Positions 45,321-56,765 of a stretch of 64,000 bases of DNA are shown in pieces (within the stretch, counting starts at the first letter, position 1; each line of letters starts with the position of its first letter). Below the pieces are notes generated by a model. The model was not told where the DNA came from. It did not search any database and saw only the letters and a list, made by a program, of their open reading frames with translations. A program made the position numbers and the translations under genes. This stretch comes from Nereocystis luetkeana (taxonomy: Eukaryota > Sar > Phaeophyceae > Laminariales > Laminariaceae). The stretch covers positions 9,499,587-9,563,586 of the forward strand of contig JARUPZ010000017.1 of NCBI GenBank assembly GCA_031213475.1, read 5' to 3'.

Positions 45321-45570
45321 TGTTTTTGCTTGTAAATATTCGAAGTAGAACACCTCTGAACTACTGTACTGCTGCTGTAGTAGTACTCGTATCTCAATGC
45401 GCCTCCAGATATCAGACCTTGCAGCCGTAGACAGCAGTACGAGCATGTAGGACCACGTATGATATTATTTTTATTATTTCTCTTGCCATCCGACAATATG
45501 CTGCATGATCTTCAACATTGATCACACATAACTTTCCCGAGAGAAAAAAACCTCGGAAACAAAAGGAAAC
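45321..45570. repeat. Two adjoining dispersed repeats
   Basis: 45321-45470 matches 46448-46600 (TATTCGAAGTAGAACNC, CTGAACTACTGTAC, CAATGCGCCTCC, ATCAGACCTTGCAG, GAGCATGTANGA). 45468-45570 matches 53884-53985 (TCTTGCCATCCGACAA, GCATGATCTTCAACAT, ATAACTTTCCCGA). Confidence 0.85.
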
Positions 45571-46053
45571 CCACGCATCAAGTCTACCTCCCTTATGTGC
45601 CAACTTTCGGCTTGTCTACTCCATTTCCTGTATTTCCTCCTTCCTTCTCATTACGTTATATTCTTAAATCCTACGCTGCATCCAAGCTCCATCCTCACGC
45701 CATCGGTGTGCGTCTGTCGTCCCCCCCCCCCCCCCCCTACTTTTTATAGGTTGGGTTGGCGTCGGTTGGCAACGACGCTGTAAAACATGCCGCTCACTAC
45801 GTGCGCTAGACAACCTGGGTACCGTATTTAGTTTTTTTTTTTTTTTTGGCGGTTGCCCACAGCTGGTTGTCGAGTTAGATCATTTGTACGAGGTAAAGAA
45901 CCTTTACTCCGCACAATTGGGAGTGATCGTATCACGTAGTGTTCAAGGTAAGGCACCCAAGAGGCAGTTACATAGTACTCCCATTGCTGTCTCTGGAAAT
46001 GCCTACACCGGAAATTAAATCAACTCATTGAAGCTGTCGTCCATATGCAAGTC

Positions 46054-46232
46054 CGCCTCAAAAGCGGTTCTTAGTAGGATGCAGCTCATCCTTCATGCGA
46101 CTCGCCAGACACCTCACGGCGCTTCGCGCTTGGTGCAAGCAATGTCTGCCTGGTCGGTGAAAACCCGACATGCTCCGTCCCGGCATTGTAGGGATACGAG
46201 GGTCTATGGTCATACGACTACGGCCATGCATG
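46054..46232 (+). repeat. Dispersed ~180-bp repeat, second copy
   Basis: Partner of 38851-39031 in opposite orientation. Confidence 0.8.
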
Positions 46233-46336
46233 AGATCGAGTACATCTCTCCTATCGAGTACACCCCCCCCTGTTCCTTCTTCTTTCTTGGCGGCCCCTAA
46301 GCTGGAGCTTGAACCGCGACACCCTCCTCGAGATGG

Positions 46337-46695
46337 CGACCTGAATATCCTCCGATGCGATTGGTCGGTTTGTCTTATCGAACTCACAAATATCTGCCGA
46401 TCCTACTTTCCAACAGCCTCCATCCAATGCGACCGGCGAAAACAAAGCTTTGTACGTACATATTCGAAGTAGAACGCTTCTGAACTACTGTACAGCCGCT
46501 GCAGTAGTAGAACTCGTACTTCAATGCGCCTCCTGAGATCAGACCTTGCAGCAGCAGCAGTAGACAGTCCGAGCATGTACGATCACCTAGTATGATATCC
46601 TCCGATGTGAATGGTCGGTTTTTCTTATCGAACTCACAACACTCGGCCGAATTCATACTCTCCAACAGCCTTCATTCCATCGGCGAAAACAAATT
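46337..46695 (+). repeat. ~255-bp-spaced duplication with the 45.3-kb repeat inside
   Basis: ATATCCTCCGATGCGATTGG...GGCGAAAACAAA (46337-46443) recurs at 46595-46690. Between them lies the copy of the 45321 repeat (46448-46600). Confidence 0.85.
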
Positions 46696-46716
46696 ACGTG
46701 CCAAATTATAAACACT

Positions 46717-47058
46717 AAATCACCGGGATATGCAACCATCTGGTACCAAGAACGGCGTGATACCCCGAGAAGGCGCGTGTAGTCGACCCGCGAAAAGGGA
46801 AGGCAGCCACCGAGTGAGGCAAGACCGAGGGGGTCGAACAGGCCGATGGCCGCCAAAGGAATTGGGGGAAAGCGGTAGCATCAGCAAGGCCGAGAGATCG
46901 AACCTCGGAGCGAGAGATCGAACCTCAGAGAGAAAAAAGCGAAGATCGATCCTGTCACAATAAGCTCTTCGCGGAGCAACAACAGCGAAACGAATCTCCA
47001 GGACTGAAAAAAAAATAACCTCCGTGTCTCCTCGCCCCAGCAAAGATCCTCTGCATGG
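46717..47058 (+). repeat. ~340-bp direct repeat, copy 1
   Basis: AATCACCGGGATAT...CTGGTACCAAGAAC, ATACCCCGAGAAGGCG, GGAAGGCAGCCACCGAGT, GAGAGATCGAACCTC, AAGCTCTTCGCGGAG, ATCTCCAGGACTGAA and CCTCCGTGTCTCCTCGCCCC are shared with copy 2. Confidence 0.9.
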
Positions 47059-47410
47059 ACCCAAACACGCTATTTTAGATAGGAACGAGACGAATGACCA
47101 CGAGCAGCCTCGTTCCGTTCCGCTCGTTCGCTCGTTCCCATGCTCTTTGGTGGTAGACGAACATTGATTGGAACGGAACCGAATGGAAGGTTATTGAACT
47201 GGTGGTGCTGATTGGTTGTGGGAAACGAATAGATTCAGTGCAGCCTAAGGAAAACCGTGGTACCTGGTATCTAGAAAGAGGAAGAGGTGTTGGGCCCCTT
47301 TTTCTTGTCCGGGAGGAATGAACGGCTCGACCGAACGGGAACAACTAGCAGATTATTCGATGTAGACGAGACGTTGGAGAGTACGAATTTTAAGCTTTAT
47401 GAAAAAAAAA

Positions 47411-47742
47411 TCACCAAATCACCGGGATATCCCACGAACTGGTACCAAGAACACCGCGATACCCCGAGAAGGCGGGTGTAGTCGACCCACGAAGAGAGGG
47501 GCAAGGGAAGGCAGCCACCGAGTAAGGCGAGACCGAGGGGTTCGAACAGGACGATGGTGGCCCGCAAAGCAAGGCAGTCGGTAGAAAGCGGTAGCATCGA
47601 GAGATCGAACCTCGGAGAGAAAAAAAGCTAAGATCTAGCCTGTTACAAGAAGCTCTTCGCGGAGTAACAACGAAACAAATCTCCAGGACTGAAGAAAATA
47701 GAACCTCCGTGTCTCCTCGCCCCAGCGAATATCCTTCGAGTT
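47411..47742 (+). repeat. ~340-bp direct repeat, copy 2
   Basis: Starts 694 bp after copy 1, with only small indels. The two copies could be LTRs of a tiny element or a tandem duplication. The ~350-bp interval holds no coding motif and the ends lack an obvious TG...CA. Confidence 0.9.
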
Positions 47743-47946
47743 CGGGGTCACCGCGCTCGTCGGTGGCGCGAGACTCCGAGACGCGCGCACCGGAGAACAC
47801 CCGTCGGAGCCCGGTGAGCGCGACCCTCGAGGAAAGCGGTCGAAAGAGCAAGCACGAAGGCAGGGAAGCGAACGCGTCTGGAGTCCCAGACCAAATTCAA
47901 GACGAACTCGGAAGCGAAGGCTTCGCTCACAGCGGCCGAGAAGGAT

Positions 47947-47949
<3 letters not shown>

Positions 47950-47982
<33 letters not shown>
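47950..47982. repeat. (TA)n microsatellite
   Basis: About 16 TA units. Confidence 0.95.
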
Positions 47983-47987
<5 letters not shown>

Positions 47988-48097
47988 CCCAATACATCCT
48001 CCGGCGCACGGGGTAGAAACATGAAAAAACAAACTCGAGCTCACCACAAGTCGACACATCATCAGTATGCCGTGTGCCAAGCTCAACATAATTTGTG

Positions 48098-48118
48098 CCC
48101 CCCCCCCCCCCCCCCCCC
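48098..48118. repeat. Poly-C run
   Basis: About 21 consecutive C. Confidence 0.95.
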
Positions 48119-48204
48119 TCTTTAGTATTATGTTCGCCTCCCTGGTTCTCACCCCTCCTACTAGTCGTGACAATACTAGGAATGGTGTTTAATATAGCAT
48201 ACCA

Positions 48205-48376
48205 GGGCATGTCCTCGCATCCGTCTCGTAGGTTGTGACCACTGATCTTCCATGCTGTCCTCTCTCTACGTAGGATGGTGAAGAATCACCACGGGTACTG
48301 ACTGGATGTTCTGGCATGTCGACCGATGGCAGCGAAAAAGACGGTAGGATGCGAGGAACACACACATGCACATATG
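48205..48376 (+). repeat. Diverged copy of the probable LINE 3' tail
   Basis: GTTGTGACCACTGATCTTCC, GTGAAGAATCACCACGGGTA, CATGTCGACCGATGGCAG and GAGGAACACACACATG follow the order of the tail at 58.8-58.97 kb. Confidence 0.55.
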
Positions 48377-50019
48377 TACCGGCGTTTTTGTATTCTGCTG
48401 CTGTGCTTTTAATCATCAGTCTGTGACGCCCCCGTATTTCTGTGCGTTGCACACGTATTCTACCGCGCTGTATGTTGAATACCACTGTTTGTACACAGCA
48501 GGAAGCTACTTTCGGTTTGTTGTCCAGGATGTAAGGTCCATTGAGCTATACCAGTACGTCATAAATGGCGCATGCATGAAGCATACGCAGCAGCGGCAGC
48601 AGTGGCAGCAGTGGCACCACTGATCATGTCGTGTAATACGGAACGATATTTCGTGCCCCCCCGAACTAAAGCGTTCAGCTGGGTTCCCCCCGCCCCGCCC
48701 CCGCTCCCGGGCAGCCGCAAGCGCCACCCTTTGTACCCGCGCGTGACCACGTATTGCTCCCCTCATAGAGCGCGACGCCCGTCTCGCGCCCCACGTACAT
48801 GTTCTGTGGGTATCGTATCTACTGCTGTGTGTCTTAGAGTGGGGGCTAATATTGCAATCATGACCCACGCTAGACCCGAAAAAAAACTGTGTCCCCTGTG
48901 TTGTTCGCACACCACCTTTAATACTGATTGCAACGTTCCCGTGCAAATAGTAGTACGATCGCTTGCGCTGCGACCAGAGAGCAGGTTCAACCCATCGCCG
49001 TGATCGAGTGCGTGTGCGCACAGGGCAGCCTCCAACGGCTCCAGAGTACAAGCGTGAAAATGTTGAAAGAAAACACAAAATAATATTTTCAAGTGTGTGT
49101 GTAAGGGGGGGATACAATCAGAGGGTAGGACGTTGGTTGGGCTGATGGGGACGGTTCGTGATTGAGTAGTTTTCACAAAAGAGGGACGCAATACACATGC
49201 AGCTTCAGATTTTTTCCCTTTCCACAATATGGAAGAGAAAATGACCCGTACATACCACAGCAGTACGCGCGATGAAAGCATCCCACACAACAAGCAGTGA
49301 GCTTCGACGGAATCTTCGATCTCACAGCAGTGTGAGGGTGTTACCTACTGAGCTTTAAGGCGGAAATAGCCATTTTTTTACCCAGCCCAGGGCAAGCCTT
49401 ATAGCACTCTCCCCCGGCCTAAACGTCGGAATATTTGGGACGGAAGGGTACCGTATACGGCCGTACTTTGACCTACCGGCCTCGTTTCAACACCTGGGGA
49501 GCCAGGGAGATCACAGCAGCTACGGATGTACGAAGTATATACATATATTGTAAATTGTGCTTCGTGGCTGAAGCCAATAAGCTCGTACGCCTCAGACAAA
49601 AAAAAAAAGAAAAAGGATCACACACATGAAAAATAAAAGTGCCGCGGGTGCGGGGCCTTTTGCTGTTGTCCCAGCCCAGTTGTTGGACATGTATCGTATC
49701 CAAAAATTAAACACACAGCAGCTGAACTGCTGTAGCTGACGGTTTTTTCTTGTCTTGGAAATGCTTCGTAGCTTAAAGCAAGCAATTTCACACGCCTCAG
49801 AAAAAAAAATAAGGGGTCACACACACAAACAAAAAAAAGCGCCGCGGGTACGGGGTATCTCCTGCTTGTCGTGGTTAATTTGTTGGATACGATTTCGTAC
49901 CGGAAAAAAAAAAAAAAAAAAATGCGTGGCGTCCCCCGACACGACACATGACCAACGCGCGCATGGCATGTTACTGCTTTATGTATGAGCGAGGCCAAGT
50001 GAGTAGCAAGTGTCTGCCG
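48377..50019. other. No gene recognised
   Basis: A minus frame at 48506-49117 (203 codons) shows no domain. Two A-run/CACAC segments near 49596-49640 and 49798-49845 (AAAAAAA...GGATCACACACA and AAAAAAAT.AGGGGTCACACACAC, each followed by GCCGCGGGTNCGGGG) form a short direct repeat. A poly-A run lies at 49903-49921. Confidence 0.45.
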
Positions 50020-50128
50020 TTAACCCTGGTCGAACTGCAGTCTCATTTTGGGGACAAAACACTCTCAAATTTCAAGTAGTTTGTCCCCCAGAACTGATCT
50101 AAAGAGACTGCACCCCTAAAAGGGTTAA
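50020..50128. mobile_element. MITE family A copy with both TTAA ends
   Basis: TTAACCCTGGTCGAACTGCA...GCACCCCTAAAAGGGTTAA. The left arm is more eroded than the right. Confidence 0.85.
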
Positions 50129-50484
50129 GGGCGATAAGACGGCATTTATACAAAGTAAGGTATGCTGCAGTACGTGTGTATCCTGCACTTTGAACAACAC
50201 AGTATTCCTACCCGGCGATGTTTAGCACGCCCCATGCCGGTATCGATTCTTCATCCTGAAGAGATAAACTCATATTAATAGCATGCATATAAATAACGCA
50301 TAGTAAATGTATGTATTACGGGGATTAGATAACGCAGCAATACGCCAACGTATCTGGGCACCGACAAGCACACCGCATACACACAATAGAAAACAACCGA
50401 CGCGCTAAAAGAGAGTCGCGAAAGGGAAACAGCAAGATGAAAAGTAAATAAAACGAAAATCGTGCTTAAGAAAACTAAAAACAA

Positions 50485-51335
50485 GACTATTAGACCTATG
50501 CCAATGGGAAAGCGAAGTATCAATAAAAAGTTTGAATTTCAAAGATACCCTCCAGAGTTTTTTAGAACACGCTTCCTATGGGCACGTTTAGAAAAAAAAA
50601 AAATGGTCCAAATTTTTTGGAAAAGCCCGAAAAAAAGCAAATCCGGGGCCGATGTTGGGCCAACATGCCAACATCGGCTTGATAAAAACTCAGGCCGATC
50701 TTTGATTCGAAGCGGCGAGATTCCGAGTCGTTGACAGACATCGATCGACAAAACCAACAACTGCGTCATGAATTCTGAACGGAGTGCGCTCGTCAAGGGC
50801 TTCGACCCACCCTAGGGTCACCATGGCCGGTGTCATGTGGCGGGAGCTGACCAGGCGTATGATAAAAAAAACAATGGGCCGCTGGTGCCCACAAAACAGA
50901 AGACTAAACTTCTCCATCCGTCTCGAATGGCGAAAAATAGTTTTTCCCCAGCTTTGGGAGGATACCATAGGACGCCGCCGGCAAGCTCTCGCCCCCTAGA
51001 CCATGGACCCAACTGATATCTTCGAGGCCGTCATCTATATTCGTTGGCCTTGCCGGACACCGAGCGGGTTGGCCGTGGGCTGAGTCTATGTCGAGATCGA
51101 ACGTCGATCGTCGCACGAGTTGGTTTTCATCCGCGTGTTGACAATTTGCAACCAGAAAAACAAATTGCGCCGCCTGCAGCCGTTGGGGGGGAAAAAAAAG
51201 AAAAAATCGAACTTTTTTTCTCTTTTTCCCCACAGCGGAGGTACGAGGAGATTTTCGGCTGTTCTTTGAAACCAATACGTTTGAAAAAAAAAGTTTCGGA
51301 CTTCGCGTTTCCATTGGCATAGGTCTTAATAGACA
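50485..51335. mobile_element. ~850-bp inverted-repeat element
   Basis: The left end GACTATTAGACCTATGCCAA-TGGGAAAGCGAAGT (50485-50518) is the near reverse complement of ACTTCGCGTTTCCATTGGCA-TAGGTCTTAATAGAC (51299-51333), with further imperfect pairing inward (TTTCAAAGA/TCTTTGAAA). The interior is A-rich next to the ends and gene-like in the middle. It could be a non-autonomous DNA transposon. Confidence 0.7.
50690..51230 (-). pseudogene. Gene-like fragment inside the inverted-repeat element
   Basis: Minus frames read ENQLVRRSTFDLDIDSAHGQ and LEDISWVHGLGGESLPAASY (51140-50904), then in another frame TPAMVTLGWVEALDERTPFR and HDAVVGFVDRCLSTTRNLAA (about 50840-50690). Composition is typical of globular protein, but no family is recognised. 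A captured host-gene fragment or transposase remnant are both possible. Confidence 0.3.
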
Positions 51336-51703
51336 ACAATAATGACGGAACAAAAAAAAACATCAACGAAAACAAGCAACAATCGAATAAAAAAAAGAGA
51401 GGGCAGAAGAAAAAACTCCGAGCATGAGGCAAAAAACGATGCCGGTGCGTACACACAAGGAAGACACCGTTGAGGGAGGCAACCCGAAAAAAAAATTCGT
51501 ACCTACACCAACAAACCGATATCAAACACGACGGGGCGTTTATATATACGACTACCAGTATTTTTTTTTCCCCGCCGGAGAGCCTTCTCTGAACCCGAAC
51601 CAGTCACGCCGGTGGTCTATTAATAGTGGTTGACGTCGAAGACAAATATTGCGGGACACCACACTCGTAGTAATTAGGGCCGAACATTGTTATTAATAGC
51701 AAA

Positions 51704-51814
51704 CTATTACGGGGGACCATAGTTAATAGTACCTATGGTATAGACAAAAACCTATATAGTAACCTAATTTTTCTCGCAATATTTGGTTCTATTTACTATG
51801 GTCCCCCGTAATAG
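51704..51814. mobile_element. MITE family B copy
   Basis: CTATTACGGGGGACCATAGT...ACTATGGTCCCCCGTAATAG with the usual interior. Confidence 0.9.
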
Positions 51815-52022
51815 GTAAAAATGTAGATTTGTGTGTACCGTAGGTCCTATGCACTGTAGCATTGGTCCCCCGTAATATTACGGGACACCTAGATTTGTAT
51901 GTACCGTAGGTCCTATATACAACGGTCCCCCGTAATGTTACGGTACATCATAGTAATCAGGACCGATCATACAGACAAAAACCTATACCTTCCAGCATTT
52001 TTACTAAATATAATACCAGGTA
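51815..52022. repeat. Partial family-B MITE pieces in series
   Basis: Right-end pieces end at about 51880 and 51937 (TACCGTAGGTCCTAT...GGTCCCCCGTAAT, twice). A left/internal piece follows (CAGACAAAAACCTATA, 51972-51987). This looks like tandem or nested decay. Confidence 0.75.
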
Positions 52023-52146
52023 TTAAATAGTACACAATGCACCTAAACCACGGAAGCAATGGAGACTATTAGTAGACAACCCAGTAGCAGCACAGCAGGA
52101 GATCTATACAACACAAGAAGTATTAATAGTAGTAGTATGATCAATG

Positions 52147-52165
52147 GGTTAGGGTTAGGGTTAGG
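52147..52165 (+). repeat. Short interstitial telomere-type repeat
   Basis: GGTTAGGGTTAGGGTTAGG, about three TTAGGG units, in the middle of repeat-rich DNA. Confidence 0.85.
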
Positions 52166-52169
52166 CATC

Positions 52170-53883
52170 GATCGTGCTTTGCCCACCATCCCCTGGCATC
52201 CCCGTGTTTTCTAAGCTGACACTCAACGAAAGAATCGATGCATCAGATATAAAAAAAACGTTCGGAACATTTTTCGTGTGTGGGTATCGTTATTGTCGGA
52301 GAGCTTTTTCCCCAGAGTTTCCAGAGTTTGGAAATTTTGGGAAAATTTGGAAATTTGTACGAAGGTACGGAGGGTTCTGTCACGATATGTGACATTCTTC
52401 AGAAGCAACAAAAACATGAACGAAAAAAAAGGTATTTGGAAAACAAGTTCAGTCAAAATTGGAAGATGAAAAGAATACGGACCGTGATTTTTTTTTTCTT
52501 GGAAATTCTGGAAATTCTGGAAAAAAAAGGTCTTCGATAATATAGGTCCTATAATAAGGTTGTTTCCTTTGCGGTTCGATTTTGAGCTTCGTATTTGTAT
52601 TTTTCGATCCCAAAAATAAAAGCATCTGCTTATCCGGCCCGCATATGCGATATCCGACCGGGAAAAAATCGATGTGGAAATCCGACGACCCAAGTCGTCA
52701 GATTTTGGCCAAAACAAATCTGACGGCCTGCGCCATCAGATTTTCAAATCGATAAAAGGCATGGTCCGGATAATTTCAGGTGTTATCTGCAACCGCAAGC
52801 AGCAGCAGATGTGGTTGGCGACACAGCTGTATAGCGACGTTGCTTCGCGCCCGACGCGCAGTCGGCGGGTTGCGCACCCTTCCGTGGCCATTCTACAGTC
52901 TGCTGGCGCGGGTGGGGCCTAGAGACCAGGAGAAGCGCACTCGGCGGCGAGCACCTACCTCTCCGTGGACACGTACTCGAAGACGATAGCAGCAGCAATC
53001 AGTCACATGGTGTCAAAATATAAAAATACCAAGACAGGTTTACTCTAGTGCAATCGCCATGTCTCTTCCAAGCCAGACCCGAGGCAGAAAGCGTGGGGTT
53101 GGACGTTTCGGTCCTACGCGCAGCGAAGCGCACCCGGCGCGTCTCTCCGCGGCGCTAGACCACAACAGCAGCAGTTGGTCTTGGCGTTTGCTCGAATCTC
53201 TGAACGCACCATAAATCCGATTTTTTTTTGTCGCGTAGGGAGCCTGTTTGCAATTTAACGTTCCCCGCTGAAAACGCGACCGGGTCCAAGTTTGAAGCTC
53301 ACAACCTGAACCGCATAGGGAACAACCCAACTCCAGTATCGTTCCATACGCCATACCCAACACTGATAGATACTGGTATTGCAGTGGAACAGTGGATCGG
53401 CAAGATGAAGCGTCCCGCCTTTGGCCGCGGGCTGAGTAGTATTTTCGTTTCACCTCTAATCACGCAGCCACTACAGTTAGTAGATTATTTCTCGTATTAT
53501 TGGGGTATTTTACTTCCGGTCAAGTTGGTTGTCTTTTGACAGTGACCATGGGGGGGGGACGGGTTGGGTTGGGGGTGCGTTGTAGTTAGAGGTGGGCACC
53601 GAATGGCATACTCGAAAAACCGAAAACCGGATACCAGGTACGAGGAGGCGTTAATCTTCAAGAAAAAAAATGATTGCTCCGCTTTTTTTCTGCCGGTTTT
53701 CTCCGGTTGACCGAAAACCGATGAAATAAGCATCCATAATGTTTCAAAACAGGTTGTTTTTTCAATGAGTGGCACCTTGTTGTGGTGTACTCACAGGTGC
53801 GTCTTTGGTTCCGTTCGCAAAAGAATGCGTCTATTTGAGATTTTACTATCACGCGTATTGATATAGATCAGCTGCAAAACCAT
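52170..53883. other. No gene recognised
   Basis: Contains internally repetitive AGAGTTTGGAAATTTTGG / GGAAATTCTGG sequence (52312-52360, 52499-52522), overlapping open frames on both strands at 52.2-53.5 kb with no domain, and a TACCAGGTA at 53632. Confidence 0.45.
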
Positions 53884-53985
53884 CATTATTATCTTGCCAT
53901 CCGACAACATGCAGCATGATCTTCAACATGGATCACTCATAACTTTCCCGAAAGAAGAAAACCTCCGAAACAAAAAACTACCCGT
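53884..53985 (+). repeat. Dispersed ~100-bp repeat, second copy
   Basis: Matches 45468-45570. It is followed at 54018-54075 by a fragment of the probable LINE tail (CTGGATGTCGACGGATAGAA). Confidence 0.85.
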
Positions 53986-54228
53986 ATCATTTACACAAAA
54001 GCACGACGTCACAGTAGTGCATCAAAACCGCTGGATGTCGACGGATAGAAAGAACCTTTTAATCTGAAGGAGCGCACACACTACAACCGGAGATTCGCAC
54101 ACTCCATGCGCTTGAAGCTCCACAAGTCAGAGCCACGGCTACCTTCGTGCGACGAGTCTAAGCAAACAGTCGCACCGCTTGTCTCTATACATGGCACGAT
54201 TTAAACCCTCCGCAAAATCAAAGTAAGG

Positions 54229-54640
54229 TTGGATCCTGCAGACGTTCGTCTTCCTGTTGCTCCTTCCCCCGCCGGTCATCAGAGCAGTGTTCGGGACGCG
54301 GAGGGCACAGATGACCGAACTGGAGTTGCCATCGATCGTCTTGTCGTGGAACTTCCAGACGATTGCATCGTTGTCGCGCGCTGGACGCTTACCGAAGGTG
54401 GAACGGTGGTCGTCTGCATCGCCTGTTTCTGCGTTACCCTATCCTTCTGACTCGGGGCCGGCCCCTTCATTCTCTTCGTCCCAATCGGGGTGCGCACCAA
54501 CATAGAGTCGCTCGTCCGAGCCGGTACCATCGTCGTTTCTGCCGCATTGACACTACCGACGCAAACGACCTCTAGGGTGATAGCGGAGTGGTGGTGTGTG
54601 TGGGACTGGCGAGATACGACGGTTTTGTTATTTTGTATGA
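54229..54640 (+). pseudogene. Coding-like frame with one stop, unknown
   Basis: One plus frame runs from about 54235 to 54657 with a single TGA (54448-54450). It reads GVAIDRLVVELPDDCIVVAR, EGGTVVVCIACFCVTLSF, stop, then GAGPFILFVPIGVRTNIESL and AGTIVVSAALTLPTQ. Its alternating hydrophobic segments could be membrane-associated or beta-rich. No family is recognised. An intron removing the stop is possible, but no clear splice pair was found. Confidence 0.25.
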
Positions 54641-55667
54641 GCGAGTGTTACGTGTGAGGGTGAAATATTGAGATCCAACGTTGAACATCCGGCGGAATCG
54701 ATGCTGGGTCCACCTATTCTCAGGTTGTCGTCATGTTCTAGACTGATAACTACAGTAGGCACAATCGAAGGCGGGTCAACCAACTTTCAAGCTGCCACAT
54801 TCAAGAACGTTTATTGATGCGCTGGTCACTACTGCATGCACGTTTTAGTGCAAAACACGTCGACCAGTTCTCCCGTTGAACCGGTTAAAAGCGGGTACTT
54901 GACCGGACCTCAAAAGCTACCAGTCCTTGTTTCGAAAATACGAGTAATCACGCACGCCTGCTGGGTTTCCAAGAACCGCGGTTAACCGTATTTCTCTATC
55001 CGGTGTCCATCTGTAGTGGTAATTAGTAGTCAACTCCTTAGTGAGACCGATTTAGCGACCAAACCAATACCAAGTTTGGTCTACGAGCAGCTTGAGCACC
55101 CAGCGGTACGGATAGGATCATGATGCGTACATGCCGTGCCTCTCCCTGCACCTTTGTTTTCAAGTAATCATCACTTTTACTTTCCAGCCCAACTTGTAGG
55201 AGGTTTTTACCGTCGGTGGTCTTCTTCTGGACAAGCCGTGGTCACAAGTATCTTCCCTTCTCCCCCCCGGTACGTGCCTTCATTTCTTGTCGCGCATAGG
55301 GTTCAGCATTCCCCCTGCTCGTCGAAATTGCATCGAATGTAGCTAACTCACGCTCTCGCGCTTTCAGCTCGTCAATTTTTATGCAAGAAAACGCCCTACG
55401 AGCATGCACTCGGTGAGACTCGAACCGACGAAATTGATCTTGACAGGCACACGGACCTCCTGCCAAGCCACAGGGGTCACCGACATTGTAATTCGCAAAC
55501 CGACGCGAATCATCCCCCCACATCACCCAGTGGCCACGACCGTCATTTTTTATCGCCAGTCTTCCCCTCTCAAGCTCCCAAGAGGGCAATTTAAGTTGGA
55601 AAGAAGGAGGGGGCGCAAAACACATCAAAATCAGGTTCCGCGCTGTTGTAGCCTTCATGGGCTCTAA
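54641..55667. other. No gene recognised; one dispersed repeat
   Basis: 55269-55365 resembles 63103-63195 (CGGTACGTGCCTTCATTT, CTCGTCGA, GCATCGAAT, CTACCCACGCT-like). A minus frame at 55242-55679 (145 codons; HWVMWGDDSRRFANYN) has no known domain. Confidence 0.45.
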
Positions 55668-56315
55668 ATGCCGCCACAACGGAAATACAAAGAACTTTTA
55701 GGCATCAATAGGAAGACCAAGCGGCCCTTATATATACGCCCAGAGTGGTACTGTAAAAGGGTAGAAGCCAAAAATGGGTATATACCTACGCGTGCTCTTT
55801 TAGCCAATTATGGATACACTACGTATTACACTCGGGAAAAGGTTGCCTGCCCTCCCCCCCCTCTGATCGGCCAGCGCCCGATCGGACCTACTACTGTTGG
55901 CCAAATATGTCAGGGCACAGATTTTTCACACCTTGACAGACAGCAACTTTTGCCCTTGACATGCGTTGACGGACACCAAATTACTAGGTTTCAGTGTCGC
56001 ACGTTCAGCCCCACACCCTTGGCAGCGCACGTCTTGCCTTGCTTGACATGTCTCCTGACATATTTACAGTTCGCCGAAAGGTTTCAGGTACACTCTGTCT
56101 CCATGGTGGCTGCTCAATCTCGGATTGATTCGTCTATTTTTGGCTTCAATCGTACCTGGCAAATGGCTCAAGCTGTACCTGTACCAAAAAAAAAAGGGGC
56201 CTCTTGCCCAAATTTTAGAAAACTTCGCCTGGTTCAACCGCCCACTTTCTCACTGGAGTTCTTACTGATTGTGCGGTACTTTACTTGTGCAACAACACAC
56301 ACGCGCAACAGGTGA
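55668..56315 (+). CDS. Hypothetical 215-codon open frame
   Basis: Starts MPPQRKYKELLGINRKTKRP, basic and tyrosine-rich (ANYGYTTYYTREK), then loses regularity. Three adjacent Lys come from an A-run (KKKG). No domain, no splice evidence, no repeat partner. It may be a gene start, a relic or chance. Confidence 0.2.
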   Translation: MPPQRKYKELLGINRKTKRPLYIRPEWYCKRVEAKNGYIPTRALLANYGYTTYYTREKVACPPPPLIGQRPIGPTTVGQICQGTDFSHLDRQQLLPLTCVDGHQITRFQCRTFSPTPLAAHVLPCLTCLLTYLQFAERFQVHSVSMVAAQSRIDSSIFGFNRTWQMAQAVPVPKKKGASCPNFRKLRLVQPPTFSLEFLLIVRYFTCATTHTRNR

Positions 56316-56765
56316 TGCTCGCCATCTTTCTGCTCGCGGTTCATCGTTGACCGGCCGGGTAATCTGGCCCCGACGGCCCCATGGCCCGTACGTATTTCGG
56401 TTTCGCGAGAAGAGCGTTCAAAAGAGCCATTTGTAGGTACAATTGAAGCCGAAAATAATAGAAGCTCAACCTGACTGAGTAGCCGCAGAGAGGTGTGTAC
56501 CTTGACCCTTTCAGCCAGCAATAGTAGGTAGATTCGGGCGCTGGCCGAGCAGCGTGGGGCCCAGGACGTATTTCCCCGAGCGTTGTACGTATATACGTGT
56601 ACCTATCAATGGCTCGAAATGCGTGGGTTTACCTTCTTTTGGCTTTCGCCCACGGTGTAACAATGCTGTCGCTATACGGGGCACAACTTACTGCAAAGAG
56701 CACTGAGTGGCATGAAGGGTGCGATCGTTTTCAGGGCGTGTTCCTCGACGACGGCAAAGGATGCT

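Noticed and set aside
46717-47742. Firm call of an LTR retrotransposon
   Set aside because: No TG...CA ends, primer-binding site or coding interior; kept only as direct repeats.
48506-49117. 203-codon minus frame
   Set aside because: Composition is irregular, with CAG/CTG-derived Cys/His runs at its end, and no domain is present.
52223-52717. 164-codon minus frame rich in Phe, Lys and Asn
   Set aside because: It follows AT-rich, internally repeated sequence and has no recognisable domain.
55404-55436. Possible tRNA T-arm (GGTTCGAGTC on the minus strand)
   Set aside because: No acceptor stem, anticodon arm or A box could be fitted around it.
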